51,761 nucleotides of DNA. Source: Actinomycetota bacterium. Its GTDB lineage: Bacteria; Actinomycetota; Thermoleophilia; Solirubrobacterales; JACPNS01. The notes under the pieces were generated by a model that did no database searches, was not told the origin of the DNA, and saw only the letters and a program-made list of their open reading frames with translations. A program made the position numbers and the translations under genes. Shown piece after piece: positions 17,207 through 27,867 of this stretch (positions are counted from its first letter, which is position 1; each line of letters starts with the position of its first letter). The stretch is from the NCBI GenBank assembly GCA_016213645.1, contig JACQZY010000022.1, positions 1 to 51,761 of the forward strand, given 5' to 3'.

Positions 17207-19252
17207 ATGCCCAACCGCCTCGCCAGCGAGTCCTCCCCTTACCTGCGGCAGCACGCCGACAACCCCGTCGACTGGTACCCGTGGGGCGACGAAGCGCTTA
17301 CTCGCGCGCGCGACGCGGACAAGCCGATTCTGCTCTCGATCGGTTACGCGGCCTGTCACTGGTGCCATGTGATGGCGCACGAATCGTTCGAAGACCCAGC
17401 CACCGCGGCCTACATGAACGAGCACTTCGTGAACATCAAGGTGGACCGCGAGGAGCGGCCGGATATCGACGCGATCTACATCGAGGCCGCGCAGGCGATC
17501 AGTGGGCATGCCGGCTGGCCGCTGACGGCGTTCCTGACGCCATCGCAGGCGCCGTTTTTTGTCGGCACGTACTTTCCGCCCGAACCGCGCGCCGACATGC
17601 CCAGCTTCATGCAGCTGATGGAGGGGATCGCCGACGCCTGGGCCAATCAGCGCGACGAGATCGAAGCCGGGCGCGATCGCATGATCGAGGCGCTTTCCGG
17701 TACCGCGCAGCTGAAACCGTCGGTCGACGAGATCAGCGAGGAGGCGATCGACGAGGCGCTTTTCGGCTTGGCGCAGGCGTTCGATCCGGTCGAGGGCGGA
17801 TTCGACGAAGCGCCCAAGTTCCCACCCCACTCAGTCAACGAATTTCTGATGGGAATAGACGACGAGGGCTACCGCGAGTTCGCTTACACGACATTGCGAA
17901 AGATGGTCGCCGGCGGAATCTTTGACCAACTTGCCGGCGGTTTCGCCCGCTACAGCGTGGACGAACGCTGGCGTGTGCCGCATTTCGAAAAGATGCTTTA
18001 CGACAACGCCCTGTTGGCGCGCAACTTGCTGCACGCTTGGCAGCAGACCGGCGACGAATCCTTCCGGGACGCGTGCCGCCGCACGCTGGACTGGATGACC
18101 GACGAGATGCGAGGCGACGAAGGTGGTTTTGCCTCGTCGCTCGACGCCGACTCGCTTGACCGCGATGGACGTGCTCGTGAAGGCGCGTTTTACGCTTGGG
18201 GTAAGGACGAGTTCGCAGAGGTGGTGGCGTCGGCGGTGCCGGAAGCGCTCGATGATCTGCTCGCGTACTGGGGCGTGAACGAAAGCGGCGCCTTCGAGGG
18301 ACTGAACGTGCTGCATGTGGCGGAGCCCGCTCTCCGGCCGGCCGACGAGGCGATGGAGACTGCGCGCACCGCATTGCTGGAGCGCCGGGCCACGCGTCCG
18401 CGTCCCGGGCGCGACGACAAACGGATCGCTTCATGGAATGCGCTGGCTGTTGCGGCGTTCGCCGAGGCCGGTTCGGTGCTGAACGAGCCGCGCTACCTGG
18501 AAACGGCCGTTGACTGCGCGAAATTCATCGAACGCGAGCTTCGCGACGACGACGGCCGCCTGATCCGTTCTTGGCTCGACGCAACGCCCGGTCCCCCGGC
18601 CTACCTGGAGGACTACGCATACGTGACCTCCGCATATCTGACCCTTTACGAACAGACCTTCGACGACCGGTGGTTCACGACGGCCCTCGACACCGCCAAT
18701 CAGATGATCGATCTCTTTGCCGACGATGAAGGAGGCTTCTTCACCACCGCGCACGATCACGAAGCGCTGCTGGTGCGACGCAAGGATATGGATGACGCTC
18801 CGATCCCCGGCGGAAACGCCTCGGCGGCGCTGACGCTGCTGCGCCTGGCCGCCTTCACCGGAGATTCGAGTTTTCGACGCCGAGGGGAACAGACACTGAA
18901 GATTCTCAGCGGGATGGCGGCGAGATATCCGACCGGCTTTGGGGCGGCCCTGCAAGCGATCGACCTGATGCTCGGCGGAATAACAGAGGTTGCGATCGTG
19001 GGCAACGATCCGGCCGAATTGCGCTCCGCGCTGAACGAAGATCACAATCCTCACCGCGTCGTCGCCGGTGCGATTTCAACGGCGGGCACTCCAGTGCCGC
19101 TGCTCGAAGAACGCTCCACGACCGGCGAAACGCCGACCGCTTTCGTGTGCCGGAACTTCACCTGTAGTCGACCGGTGACGACCGCCGACGAGCTGCGAGG
19201 GCAGCTGAACGATCACGGTCGAGCCTCCGAAAAACCGCAAATTGCGGGTTAA
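17207..19252 (+). CDS. DUF255/YyaL-type protein: thioredoxin-like plus (alpha/alpha)6 domain
   Basis: A 681-residue protein of the widely conserved YyaL/SPATA20 family. It opens with [21 protein letters not shown] and has a thioredoxin-like domain with CHWC (C50, C53) and the signature [29 protein letters not shown]. The rest forms an (alpha/alpha)6 barrel related to glycosidase and epimerase folds. The biochemical role of the family is not established. The ATG is at 17207. The length matches the family (about 680-700). It lies between an acyl-CoA synthetase gene and the alkyltransferase gene, which does not suggest a function. Confidence 0.9.
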   Translation: MPNRLASESSPYLRQHADNPVDWYPWGDEALTRARDADKPILLSIGYAACHWCHVMAHESFEDPATAAYMNEHFVNIKVDREERPDIDAIYIEAAQAISGHAGWPLTAFLTPSQAPFFVGTYFPPEPRADMPSFMQLMEGIADAWANQRDEIEAGRDRMIEALSGTAQLKPSVDEISEEAIDEALFGLAQAFDPVEGGFDEAPKFPPHSVNEFLMGIDDEGYREFAYTTLRKMVAGGIFDQLAGGFARYSVDERWRVPHFEKMLYDNALLARNLLHAWQQTGDESFRDACRRTLDWMTDEMRGDEGGFASSLDADSLDRDGRAREGAFYAWGKDEFAEVVASAVPEALDDLLAYWGVNESGAFEGLNVLHVAEPALRPADEAMETARTALLERRATRPRPGRDDKRIASWNALAVAAFAEAGSVLNEPRYLETAVDCAKFIERELRDDDGRLIRSWLDATPGPPAYLEDYAYVTSAYLTLYEQTFDDRWFTTALDTANQMIDLFADDEGGFFTTAHDHEALLVRRKDMDDAPIPGGNASAALTLLRLAAFTGDSSFRRRGEQTLKILSGMAARYPTGFGAALQAIDLMLGGITEVAIVGNDPAELRSALNEDHNPHRVVAGAISTAGTPVPLLEERSTTGETPTAFVCRNFTCSRPVTTADELRGQLNDHGRASEKPQIAG

Positions 19253-19302
19253 AAGCAGATAATCGGGCACACGAGGCCCAATCTGCTGGTAGTAATAACC
19301 CC

Positions 19303-19857
19303 GTGGAGGGATTGGGAGCACCGCTCAAGAGGCTTCCGCGCGCCGGTGTGCGCGGCGATGACCTGTTCGTCGAGGTGACCACGCCTGCCGGCGTGATGTA
19401 CGCCGCATTCAGCGATCACGGCGTGTCGCTTGTTCATCCGGCCGAGAGCGGAGATCAGTTCGCGACGATGTTCACGGCGCGCACCGGTCGAATCGCTCGC
19501 GAGGCGGATGCGCTCGATCATCCTGACATCTCAGAGGCACTCCACGCGTGCGAAACCGCAACGCTCGCATGCGACCTCGACGGTGTGTCGCCCTTCACCC
19601 GCCGGGTGCTGGACGCCGCGACTCAGATCGAACGCGGACAGACACGTTCGTACCAATGGCTGGCACGGCGCATCGGCATGCCGCGCGCCGCGCGCGCCGT
19701 CGGTAATGCACTTGGCGCGAACCCCGTGCCACTTGTAATCCCGTGCCACCGAGTGGTGCGCGGCGACGGTTCGCTCGGCGGATATGCACTAGGCGCGCGA
19801 ACCAAGCGCCTGCTGCTTGAAGCCGAAGGCGCTCTTCCGGCCGTCGTTCGCGTCTGA
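19303..19857 (+). CDS. ogt: Methylated-DNA-[protein]-cysteine S-methyltransferase
   Basis: A 184-residue DNA repair protein that transfers alkyl groups from O6-alkylguanine to its own Cys and is then spent. The active motif PCHRVV has the acceptor Cys at 148. The preceding helix-turn-helix region includes the arginine finger (PRAARAVGNALGANP), and GGYALGARTKRLLL follows the active site, all as in the family. The N-terminal ribonuclease-like domain is short but present. The start is GTG at 19303, 50 bp after the DUF255 gene. No Ada-type regulatory domain is present, so it is the constitutive Ogt type. Confidence 0.92.
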   Translation: MEGLGAPLKRLPRAGVRGDDLFVEVTTPAGVMYAAFSDHGVSLVHPAESGDQFATMFTARTGRIAREADALDHPDISEALHACETATLACDLDGVSPFTRRVLDAATQIERGQTRSYQWLARRIGMPRAARAVGNALGANPVPLVIPCHRVVRGDGSLGGYALGARTKRLLLEAEGALPAVVRV

Positions 19858-19927
19858 CCATTATCGCTGCCGCCCAAGCCTGGGCGCGAGCACATTCTTG
19901 AGTCCCGGAGGACGCAGAAGAAGAGGC

Positions 19928-22063
19928 CTAGGCGCTGATCTCCGCCACGTGTTCCGCGCGTTCCGATCGGCCTGAATCCTCGACATGATCGGGCACGGCG
20001 CGAACGCAGCACTTGGAGATCCCGCTCGGCCACCACATCCTGCGGCCCAGCAGGAATCCGAGTGCCGGCACCAGCAGGGTCCGCACCACCAGCGCATCGA
20101 ACAACACGCCAAGCGCAATCGCAATGCCGATCTCGGTCAACATCGTGATCGGCATCGAGGCCATCACAAAGAACGTTCCCGCCAGCACCACGCCGGCCGA
20201 AGTAATCACACCGCCGGTGACGATCAGTCCACGACGCATTCCCTCGCGCGCACCGTGTACGACCGCCTCCTCGCGCACGCGCGCCATCAGGAAAATGTTG
20301 TAATCCACCCCGAGCGCGACCAGAAAGATGAAAACGAACAGCGGCAGATACTCATCCGTGCCCGGAAACCCGAGCACGTGACGAAAAGCAACAAAGCTCA
20401 TGCCGAGAACGGCGAAGTACGACGCAACGACAGTCAGCATCAGCAACAGCGGCGCGACCAGTGCGCGCAGCAGCACGATCAAGATCAACAGCACCACGAC
20501 CAGCGCCACCGGCATGATCAGCCGGTTGTCTTTCGCGGCGAAGTGGCGGCTGTCGGCTTCCACGGCGGATGGTCCGGAGACAAACGCCACTCCGGGTGCC
20601 GCGCGGTGTACCGTCGCGCGGATCGCCGGCACCGCCTTCACCGCCTGCTCGCTGTAAGGACTGTGTTTAAGCATTGCTTCTATGCGCACCGCTCCCGCCC
20701 CATGCTGAGTAAGACCGATCTCGGAAACTTCATCGGATCGCCGCAGGGCGGCGACGACCGCACGAACGCGCTGATCGTCGTTGACCACGACGGTCAGCGG
20801 ACCGGTCGCGCCAGGCGGCAGCGTGTTCTCCAGCAGCCGCTGGCCCTGCACGGATTCCACGTCATCGCGAAACGACTGTGCCAGATCCAAGCCGCCGCCA
20901 CGCTGAGGCAGACCGAGCGCCATCATGGCCATCGCCAGGAAGACCACGGCGCAGATCAGCCGCGGGCGCGCGGCGATGCCGTCGGCCAGACGCGACCAGA
21001 GCCGCCCGGCGTGAGCTTCCCGGTCCTCGACCTCTTCAAAGTGCGGGACAAACGGCCAAAAAGCCCGGCGACCAACCACGAGCAGCAGCGACGGCAGCAC
21101 CGTCAGCATCGAAAGCATCACGAGTCCGATCCCCAGAGCGCCGATCGGTCCGGCGCCGGAGGTCGCGTTGACATCGGCCAACATCATCGTCAACATCGCC
21201 GCCGCGACCGTGGCAGCCGATGCCAGGATCGGCGGTCCTGAGCTTTTCAGCGCGCGTGCCATGGCGACGTGCGTGCTGTCGTGACGGCGCAACTCCTCCC
21301 TGTATCGCGAAATCAACAGAAGCGCGTAGTCGGTGCCGACGCCGAAAACAAGCACGGTGGTCAGTGCAGCGGCCTGTGTGGTGATCATCATTCCGCCCTC
21401 GGCCAGCTGCGTGCCGATGCCGCGCAACACCAGCTCGGCCATGCCTACACCGGCGAGCGGCAGCAGCCACAACAGCGGGCTGCGATAGATCAGCAGCAGC
21501 AGGATCGTGATCAGCAGGATTGTGCCGCTGAGCAAATTTCCGTCGATGCTGGAAAACACGCTGACGCTGTCGTCGATGTAGCCGATTTGACCTGTGAGCT
21601 TGGTCGTGAGACTCGACGGCGCATTCGCGCCGAGCGCGCGCAGGCGGTCAGCGGCTGCAAAGACGATCTGCGAATCGCCGTGCGCGCGCATCTGCAGGTA
21701 GATGGCGCCGGTCTTGCCGTCTTTGAAAAACAGTTGCGACGGGTTGCCGTATTGGCCCGGCAACGGACGTGCGAGCAGATTGTCGAAGTGCCGTTGGATC
21801 ACGGCCTTGTCAGCAGCGCTCAGACCGTCTTCGTCGCGATACACGAGCATGCCGGACAGCAGTTCGTCGCCGAAGGCGCGCGTTTCCGCCTTGATCGCTT
21901 TGAACGACTCCGCCGACTTGGGCAGGAAGTTCGCGTCGTGGTTGTTCTGCGCCTGCTTGAAGTCCAGCGCCGAGCCGAAGAGCAGCGCGACGGCAATTAT
22001 CCATGCCGTCAGAAGCAGCCATTTGGCCGGTTTTTTCGATGCGATTGCGAAGATCCCCATCAT
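19928..22063 (-). CDS. MMPL/RND-family transporter (first of two)
   Basis: A 711-residue membrane protein with the MMPL layout: one N-terminal TM helix, a periplasm-facing porter loop, five TM helices, a second loop, then five more. Each half carries the diagnostic motif on its fourth TM region: FGVGTDYALLLISRYREEL and ALGVDYNIFLMARVREE. Such proteins export lipids or small hydrophobic molecules using the proton gradient. It resembles actinobacterial drug/lipid exporters rather than long MmpL3-type proteins with cytosolic tails. The start has two adjacent ATGs (22063 and 22060) directly after AGAGG. It lies 146 bp downstream of a paralogue. The substrate is unknown. Confidence 0.88.
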   Translation of the reverse strand: MMGIFAIASKKPAKWLLLTAWIIAVALLFGSALDFKQAQNNHDANFLPKSAESFKAIKAETRAFGDELLSGMLVYRDEDGLSAADKAVIQRHFDNLLARPLPGQYGNPSQLFFKDGKTGAIYLQMRAHGDSQIVFAAADRLRALGANAPSSLTTKLTGQIGYIDDSVSVFSSIDGNLLSGTILLITILLLLIYRSPLLWLLPLAGVGMAELVLRGIGTQLAEGGMMITTQAAALTTVLVFGVGTDYALLLISRYREELRRHDSTHVAMARALKSSGPPILASAATVAAAMLTMMLADVNATSGAGPIGALGIGLVMLSMLTVLPSLLLVVGRRAFWPFVPHFEEVEDREAHAGRLWSRLADGIAARPRLICAVVFLAMAMMALGLPQRGGGLDLAQSFRDDVESVQGQRLLENTLPPGATGPLTVVVNDDQRVRAVVAALRRSDEVSEIGLTQHGAGAVRIEAMLKHSPYSEQAVKAVPAIRATVHRAAPGVAFVSGPSAVEADSRHFAAKDNRLIMPVALVVVLLILIVLLRALVAPLLLMLTVVASYFAVLGMSFVAFRHVLGFPGTDEYLPLFVFIFLVALGVDYNIFLMARVREEAVVHGAREGMRRGLIVTGGVITSAGVVLAGTFFVMASMPITMLTEIGIAIALGVLFDALVVRTLLVPALGFLLGRRMWWPSGISKCCVRAVPDHVEDSGRSERAEHVAEISA

Positions 22064-22209
22064 CCTCTAGGTGCCGAATAATACGTATGCCGTATTCCCT
22101 GATCGGCATGCACCGGACGAATACCCGATCCTGCAACTCCCGTTGCCGTGAGAAGACGCCGACTCAACCGTGCATAACCCGCACGGGCTAACGCTCTTTC
22201 GGCACGTCG

Positions 22210-24258
22210 CTACGGCTGTTTCGAAAGCGCGCTCGGCCACCAAATACGGCGGTCAAGCGCCCACACGATGGCCGGCACAAGCACCGACCGCACAAGCATC
22301 GCGTCAAACAGAACTCCGAACGCCACCGAGAACCCGATCTCGGCGAGAAACACCAACGGCAGCGCGCCCATCACGGTGAATGTGCCGGCGAGCACGGCGG
22401 CGGCCGACGTGATCACCCCACCGGTCGCCACCAGGCCGCGCCGCATCCCCTCGGCGCTGCCGTGCTTCTGCACTTCCTCGCGCACGCGTGCCATCAAGAA
22501 AATGTTGTAGTCCACTCCCAGCGCAACGAGAAACACGAACACCCATAGCGGGAACGAAGTGTCCACGCCGACGAATCCAAAGACTTTGTCAAAGACCACA
22601 AAGCTGAGGCCGAGCACGGCGAAGAAAGACGCGACTACGGTGAGGATCAGCACGACCGGCGCCACGAGCGACCGAAGCAGGACCATCAGGATCAAAAACA
22701 CCACGATCAGCGCGATCGGAATGATCAACCGATTGTCGCGGCCCTGCGACTTCCGCGTGTCCACGTCGATCGCCGTCACGCCACCGACGGCTACGGCCGT
22801 GCCCCCGGTCGCCTTCGCCACGCCGCGGATGTTCGCGAGCACATCGCGCGCCGCATCTGAATAGGGCTGGTCGCCAAGCGTTGCTTCGACTCGCGCGATC
22901 CCCTTCGCTACGCGCGGCGGGTTCACGGCGCTCACGCCGCGAACCTTGCGAACGCTGTCCGCAATCTTCTGCGCGTCGGCAGGACGCGTGGTCATGATCA
23001 CGACCGGCCCTACCGCGCCGGGCGGCAGCGTGCGCTGGAGGATCTTTTGGCCTTCGACCGAATCGACCTTCTTTGTGTAAGAGTCCGTCTGCGTCAGGCC
23101 GCTGTCGTACTTCGTCCAGCCAAGCGACATCACGGCGATCAACGCAAGCATGCCGACGATCACGACACCTCTGCGGCGTTGCACAAAATCCGCGAGACCG
23201 GACCAGAATCCGCTCGCGGCGAAGTGGTCCGTCGAGTGAAATCTGGGGATGAACGGCCAGAACGAACTCCGCCCACCGATCAACAACAGAGCAGGCAGCA
23301 TCGTTAGCATCGCCAGCATTGCCAGCGCCACACCCATCGCACCCATCGGACCGGTCGACGACGTGGAGTTGAGTTCGCCGAAAATCATCGTCATAAGCGC
23401 AAGCACGACGGTGCCGGCGGAGGCGAGAATCGCCGGAGCGGACTTGCGCAGCGCGAATGCCATCGCCTCGTGGCGGTCCTCGTGACGGCGCAGTTCCTCT
23501 CGATATCGCGAGATCAACAACAGCGCGTAGTCCGTGCCGACGCCGAAGATCAGAATCGTCATCATGATCGCCGCCTGCCCATTGACGGTCGTGCCGCTCT
23601 CCGCGATCATCGTGCCGAAGCCACGCGAAACGCTCTCGGCGCAACCGACGGAAATCAGCGGCAACAGCCAAAGGATCGGGCTGCGATAGATCAGCAGCAG
23701 CAGCACAATCACCAGAACTGAAGTGCCGATCAGCACCGTTCCGCCCATCGAGTTGAAGATCGCGATCGCGTCGTCGGAGAAACCGATGCCTCCGGTGAGC
23801 TTGATCGTCATACCGGGCGGGTCGTCGTTCGTGGTGTCGCGAATCTCCTTCGCTACCGCGCGCAAATCGTCTCCATTGCCGTTGGCGATCACCGTGACGG
23901 CGAGCGTCGCGGTTTTTCCGTCTTTCGCGAATGCCGTCCGTGCGTCTCCAAGTTGGTCCTGAAGCCGCTGCTTGTTGATCGCCGCGGCGTCGCCTTCGAT
24001 CGCCCGCTTGTCCGCATCGGTTAACCCGGCGGCGCGGTAAAAGACAAGGAGACCGGGAAGCTGCTCACCCGTCTGCTTACTCTCAAGCTCGATCGACCGC
24101 AGCGATTCCGCGGTGGCGGGCAGATAGCTCTTTGAATCGTTCTTCTGAACACTCTCGAACTTGCCCGCCTTCGCGCCAAGCGCAAACACTGCGAGCAGCC
24201 AGAAAAGAAGCACAACGAACTTCGTTCGCCGTCCGGTGATGAATTTGATGAGCGACAT
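22210..24258 (-). CDS. MMPL/RND-family transporter (second of two)
   Basis: A 682-residue paralogue of the transporter just downstream, with the same two-half layout. The half motifs are FGVGTDYALLLISRYREEL and ALGVDYNIFLMARVREE, virtually the same as in the neighbour. The first extracellular loop keeps the family pattern NDSKSYLPATAESLRS. The two genes are separated by 146 bp without an obvious terminator, so they may be co-transcribed from upstream of 24258 and could form a heteromer or handle related substrates. Tandem duplication is the simplest origin. No regulator gene is adjacent. Confidence 0.88.
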   Translation of the reverse strand: MSLIKFITGRRTKFVVLLFWLLAVFALGAKAGKFESVQKNDSKSYLPATAESLRSIELESKQTGEQLPGLLVFYRAAGLTDADKRAIEGDAAAINKQRLQDQLGDARTAFAKDGKTATLAVTVIANGNGDDLRAVAKEIRDTTNDDPPGMTIKLTGGIGFSDDAIAIFNSMGGTVLIGTSVLVIVLLLLIYRSPILWLLPLISVGCAESVSRGFGTMIAESGTTVNGQAAIMMTILIFGVGTDYALLLISRYREELRRHEDRHEAMAFALRKSAPAILASAGTVVLALMTMIFGELNSTSSTGPMGAMGVALAMLAMLTMLPALLLIGGRSSFWPFIPRFHSTDHFAASGFWSGLADFVQRRRGVVIVGMLALIAVMSLGWTKYDSGLTQTDSYTKKVDSVEGQKILQRTLPPGAVGPVVIMTTRPADAQKIADSVRKVRGVSAVNPPRVAKGIARVEATLGDQPYSDAARDVLANIRGVAKATGGTAVAVGGVTAIDVDTRKSQGRDNRLIIPIALIVVFLILMVLLRSLVAPVVLILTVVASFFAVLGLSFVVFDKVFGFVGVDTSFPLWVFVFLVALGVDYNIFLMARVREEVQKHGSAEGMRRGLVATGGVITSAAAVLAGTFTVMGALPLVFLAEIGFSVAFGVLFDAMLVRSVLVPAIVWALDRRIWWPSALSKQP

Positions 24259-24371
24259 GGATGGGCAATCCTAGCCGCGCGACAGGCGGCGGCGTCCGCA
24301 TGAATTTGGCCGTTTGGCCAGTCGGTGCGGACTTTACAGCGGTCGAGGTGTTCGGCCGGGCGCGAATTTCG

Positions 24372-25724
24372 TCAGAGAATCGGCAGGTACTTGTCGAGCT
24401 CCCACTGCGTCACCTGAAGGCGGTAGCCCTCCCACTCTTGGCGCTTGATTTCGATAAAGCGCTTGAACATGTGCTCGCCGAGAGTGCGCAACACGAGCTC
24501 GCTCTCGGCGGCCAGTTCGACTGCCTCGCCGAGGGTTTCGGGCAGGTGCTCGACGCCCAGCCGACGGCTATCGGCGACGGTCAGGTGGTAGAGATTCTTT
24601 TCCATAGGTTCGGGCAGTTCGTAGCCCTGCTCGATTCCCTCCAGCCCGGCTTGAAGCAGCGCGGCGAAGGTGAGGTACGGGTTGCAGGCCGGGTCCGGGC
24701 AGCGGATCTCGGCTCGCACGGCGCTTTCCTTGCCCTCCTGGTACGGCGGCACGCGAACGAGTGCGCTGCGGTTGCGTCGAGACCAGGCCAGATAGACCGG
24801 CGCCTCGTATCCGGGCACAAGACGCTTGTACGAGTTGACCCACTGCGCGAAGATCGCGCAGATCTCACGGGCGTGCTTGAGCTGACCGGCGATGAAGGCT
24901 TTGCCGACATCGCTCAGGTGATACTGATCGGCATCGTCGTAAAACGCGTTCTTGCCGTCTTTGAACAGCGACTGGTGAGTGTGCATGCCGGAGCCGTTCT
25001 CGCCGTAAAGCGGCTTTGGCATGAAGGTGGCGTGGTAGCCGTAGTTCATCGCGTATTCCTTCACGACCATGCGGTAGGTCATGCAGTCGTCGGCCATTTT
25101 CAGCGCGTCGGCGTAGCGCATGTCGATCTCCTGCTGCGAAGGACCGACCTCGTGGTGCGTGTACTCCACGTGGATGCCCATCTGCTCCAATGCCAGTACG
25201 GTGTCGCGGCGTATGTCGGAACCGGCGTCGAGCGTGGTGAGGTCGAAGTATCCGCCCTGGTCGAGCGGCTCGGGCGCGGCGCCCGGCGTCACGTTGCCCT
25301 CGCGGAAGTAGTAATACTCGAGTTCCGGGCCGACGTTGAACGTGTCAAACCCCATGCTTGCGGCACGTTCAATTGCTCGACGCAGCGCGTGGCGCGGATC
25401 GCCCTCGTACGGCCGGTGGTCGGGGGTGACGATGTCACAAAACATCCTCGCCACTCCCTGGTCGTCCGGGCGCCACGGCAGCAATGAAAACGTGGACGGG
25501 TCCGGCATCGCGATCATGTCGGACTCCTCGATCGCGTTGAAGCCGGTGATCGAGGAACCGTCGAATCCGGCGCCGCCGGCGAAAGCGTCCGCTACTTCAG
25601 CCGCATTGATGCTGAAGCTCTTGAGCTGACCAAGAATGTCTGTGAACCACAGCCGTATGAAGCGGACGTCGCGCTCTTTGACCAGGGCGATCACGTCATC
25701 GGGCGTCATCTTCTGCTCGGGCAA
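24372..25724 (-). CDS. glnA: Glutamine synthetase, type I (GSI-alpha-like)
   Basis: A 450-residue enzyme that joins ammonia to glutamate using ATP. Visible signatures are FDGSSITGFNAIEESDM, the ATP-site region ENGSGMHTHQSLF, and CNPYLTFAALLQAGLEGI. The length and the sequence KNLYHLTVADSRRLGVEHLP, rather than NLYDLPPEE, point to the alpha subclass, which is not adenylylated. The start is probably TTG at 25724, because GGAGG lies five bases upstream; the ATG at 25709 has no such site. No regulator gene is adjacent. It provides the ammonia-assimilating step downstream of the nitrite reductase operon found at 30-33 kb, although the two are not linked in one transcript. Confidence 0.93.
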   Translation of the reverse strand: MPEQKMTPDDVIALVKERDVRFIRLWFTDILGQLKSFSINAAEVADAFAGGAGFDGSSITGFNAIEESDMIAMPDPSTFSLLPWRPDDQGVARMFCDIVTPDHRPYEGDPRHALRRAIERAASMGFDTFNVGPELEYYYFREGNVTPGAAPEPLDQGGYFDLTTLDAGSDIRRDTVLALEQMGIHVEYTHHEVGPSQQEIDMRYADALKMADDCMTYRMVVKEYAMNYGYHATFMPKPLYGENGSGMHTHQSLFKDGKNAFYDDADQYHLSDVGKAFIAGQLKHAREICAIFAQWVNSYKRLVPGYEAPVYLAWSRRNRSALVRVPPYQEGKESAVRAEIRCPDPACNPYLTFAALLQAGLEGIEQGYELPEPMEKNLYHLTVADSRRLGVEHLPETLGEAVELAAESELVLRTLGEHMFKRFIEIKRQEWEGYRLQVTQWELDKYLPIL

Positions 25725-25845
25725 GTCAGCCTCCGGTGGATAGTCCTCACGCCGAAATCGGCGGCGGCGCGCGGCGCGCCCAGTCGCATCCTAGTGATTT
25801 GCCCGACGGCCGGCTTTGGCCGGACGTACAAACGTTCGCGCGCGA

Positions 25846-26235
25846 CTAAGAGCCGGTGACGATCGCCACGACGACCATGAACACGCCGAGGAACAGCGCC
25901 CACTGCGCGGCGCGGTCCGGGTGTTGGTCGTAGCGCCCGATCGGGCGCGACACGTCCACCAGCGGACGGCGGCGGGGCGGCGTTGCCTGGCCGCGGATCT
26001 TGACCGTGCGGACGCCGTCGGCGTCGATGCGCGAGCGGCCCGATTCGTAGTGGCGGGCGCCCGACGGCTCGATGCGTCGCGGGGCGTGCGCACGAGCGCG
26101 TGGAGCGCCGCGCTCATAGGCGGCGGCACGCGCCCTCGCTTGCGCCTGGGCGGCGGTACGTCGTGATTGTGTGCGTGGGAGATCGTCGCTGTCGCGATCG
26201 ACTGTGTCCCGTAAACCGAGTCCGGCGTTGCTCAC
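25846..26235 (-). CDS. Hypothetical protein with C-terminal membrane anchor
   Basis: A 129-residue protein. The first 90 residues are Arg/Ala-rich and probably disordered (AAQAQARARAAAYERGAPRA). A hydrophobic helix AQWALFLGVFMVVVAIVTG closes the chain, so it is likely tail-anchored with the basic part in the cytosol. The GTG at 26235 is preferred because GAGG lies nine bases upstream; a TTG at 26244 is an alternative. The gene lies 121 bp upstream of glnA on the same strand. No homologue is recognised. Confidence 0.6.
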   Translation of the reverse strand: MSNAGLGLRDTVDRDSDDLPRTQSRRTAAQAQARARAAAYERGAPRARAHAPRRIEPSGARHYESGRSRIDADGVRTVKIRGQATPPRRRPLVDVSRPIGRYDQHPDRAAQWALFLGVFMVVVAIVTGS

Positions 26236-26244
26236 TTTGATCAA

Positions 26245-26610
26245 CCTCTTCCTGATGCTTACGGGGTTAGCTGACGGGCTCGCGCGGAAAGAGCCGCGCT
26301 ACGCCTTTTGCCCCCTACGCTCCTGTGATTCTGCCCGAGCGCCCGGTCGGCAAACTGCCGTTCGTCGGGTGATCTTGTCACCCGGCCGTCCGGCAGACGG
26401 CGATTCGCCCCTGCCCGCCGTGCCGTGGCACACCGGACAATTGGGTCCCCCGCGTCGTTGCATCCTGACTTGCAGGATTTGACTTCAGCGGATATTGCGG
26501 CAGGAGCTTAACAAGGCAGCACGTAACACGCAGCCGAAATTGCTGCAAATCATGCGATTTGACCGGTTTTTGCGGCTTTCATACCGCAAATTGATAGCTT
26601 TTCGCCCCGC
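26245..26610. promoter_or_regulatory. Divergent intergenic region with 7-bp inverted repeat
   Basis: This 366-bp gap separates the tail-anchored protein gene from the enoyl-reductase-like gene. The last 100 bases are AT-richer. An inverted repeat TTTGCGG-N8-CCGCAAA at 26569-26590 ends 20 bp before the ATG at 26611 and could be an operator; a TTGACC hexamer at 26559-26564 precedes it. No coding frame is convincing here. Confidence 0.35.
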
Positions 26611-27732
26611 ATGATCTTGGTTTTCGGCGCAACTGGCTTTACAGGACGAATGGTCGTGGCAGACCTCGTGGCCCGCGGGCAAGACGTTCGCATCGCCGGG
26701 CGGTCGCGTGATCGCCTTGAGAAGCTGAGTCGCGAACACGGCGGTTTGGATCTTGCCGTGGCCGACGTTGAAGACCCACCCTCGGTGGGCCGCGCAGCCG
26801 ACGGAGCAAGCGCGCTCGTGACAACCGTCGGCCCGTTCAGCTGGTGGGGACACATCGCCGCCGAGGCGGCGATCGAACGCGCCATTCCCTACATCGACAT
26901 CACCGGCGAACCGCCGTTCGTTCGCGAGATTTTCGAGCAGTACGGACCGCGCGCGGCGGAGGCTGGTTCGCCGATGCTGACCGCGATGGGCTACGACTAC
27001 GTACCCGGCAATCTCGCCGGCGCGCTGGCGCTGGAGGCGGCGGGCCGGGAGGCCACGCGGGTGGATATCGGGTATTTCCTCACCGGCGAAACCACCCGCG
27101 ACCTGAAGTCGCTGAGCGGCGGCACGCTGCGCTCGTTGCGCGCGTCAAGTTCGGCGAAGCAGTTCCGCTGGCACGACGGCCGCATTCAGACCGAACGCAG
27201 CGCGCGTCGCGTGCTGGATTTTGAGCTTGAGGGGCGCAACCAGACCGCGATCTCGATCGGCGCGACCGAGCACTTTTCGCTACCGCGACTGCATCCGGAG
27301 CTGCGCACGGTAAACGTGGGCTTGGGATGGTTTGGGCCGGCCTCGCGCGTTGTCAGCCTGGCGTCGGCGATTGGCGAGCAGGTGGAACGATTGCCCGTTG
27401 TGAGCGGTTTGGTGAAGCGCGCCAGCGGCGACCACGAGCATCACCCTCGGACCAAAAGTCGCGAGCGCCCGGTCGGGCCGAGCGAGGCCACGATGGACGC
27501 CGCGCGAGGGCGGTTTGTCGCGGTCGCGCGCGATTCATCCGGGCGCGAACTGGCCTCGGTGCGAATGGAGAGCCCAAATCCGTACGGACTCACCGGCAAG
27601 ATCGTGGGTTGGGCGGCGGAGCACGCGGCCGCGGGCCAGATCAGCGGCGTCGGCGCGCTTGGTCCGGTGGAAGCATTTGGTCTTGAGCCTCTGCGCGCCG
27701 CGTGCGAGAGCTTCGGCCTGCGCGAGATTTAG
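26611..27732 (+). CDS. Saccharopine-dehydrogenase-like/trans-acting enoyl reductase family protein
   Basis: A 373-residue protein with an N-terminal Rossmann nucleotide-binding fold: ILVFGATGFTGRMVVADLVARG, then AGRSRDRLEKL and VTTVGPFSWWG. The segments PYIDITGEPPFVREIFEQY and MGYDYVPGNLAGALAL match the family that includes mycobacterial trans-acting enoyl reductases and saccharopine-dehydrogenase-like oxidoreductases. It probably uses NAD(P)H on a lipid or acyl substrate, which cannot be named. The ATG is at 26611. It stands alone, facing the cytochrome c gene. Confidence 0.82.
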   Translation: MILVFGATGFTGRMVVADLVARGQDVRIAGRSRDRLEKLSREHGGLDLAVADVEDPPSVGRAADGASALVTTVGPFSWWGHIAAEAAIERAIPYIDITGEPPFVREIFEQYGPRAAEAGSPMLTAMGYDYVPGNLAGALALEAAGREATRVDIGYFLTGETTRDLKSLSGGTLRSLRASSSAKQFRWHDGRIQTERSARRVLDFELEGRNQTAISIGATEHFSLPRLHPELRTVNVGLGWFGPASRVVSLASAIGEQVERLPVVSGLVKRASGDHEHHPRTKSRERPVGPSEATMDAARGRFVAVARDSSGRELASVRMESPNPYGLTGKIVGWAAEHAAAGQISGVGALGPVEAFGLEPLRAACESFGLREI

Positions 27733-27867
27733 CTGCTGCGTTCCGGCTGGCGGGCGAGACGGAAGGTCGCGGCATGATCGCCGGAGTCTGATCGCCACGG
27801 CGAACAAGAGTGCCCGGCGGCCATAATTCGGCGCGCTGGCAGGCGTCGCGTCGCGCGCCTTCGGAGG

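Noticed and set aside
19985..21241. Plus-strand open frame of 418 codons opposite the first MMPL gene
   Set aside because: The composition is His/Gln/Arg-rich and typical of a shadow; the minus strand has clear transporter motifs.
24261..25487. Plus-strand open frame of 408 codons opposite glnA
   Set aside because: It is antisense to a complete glutamine synthetase; no family features.
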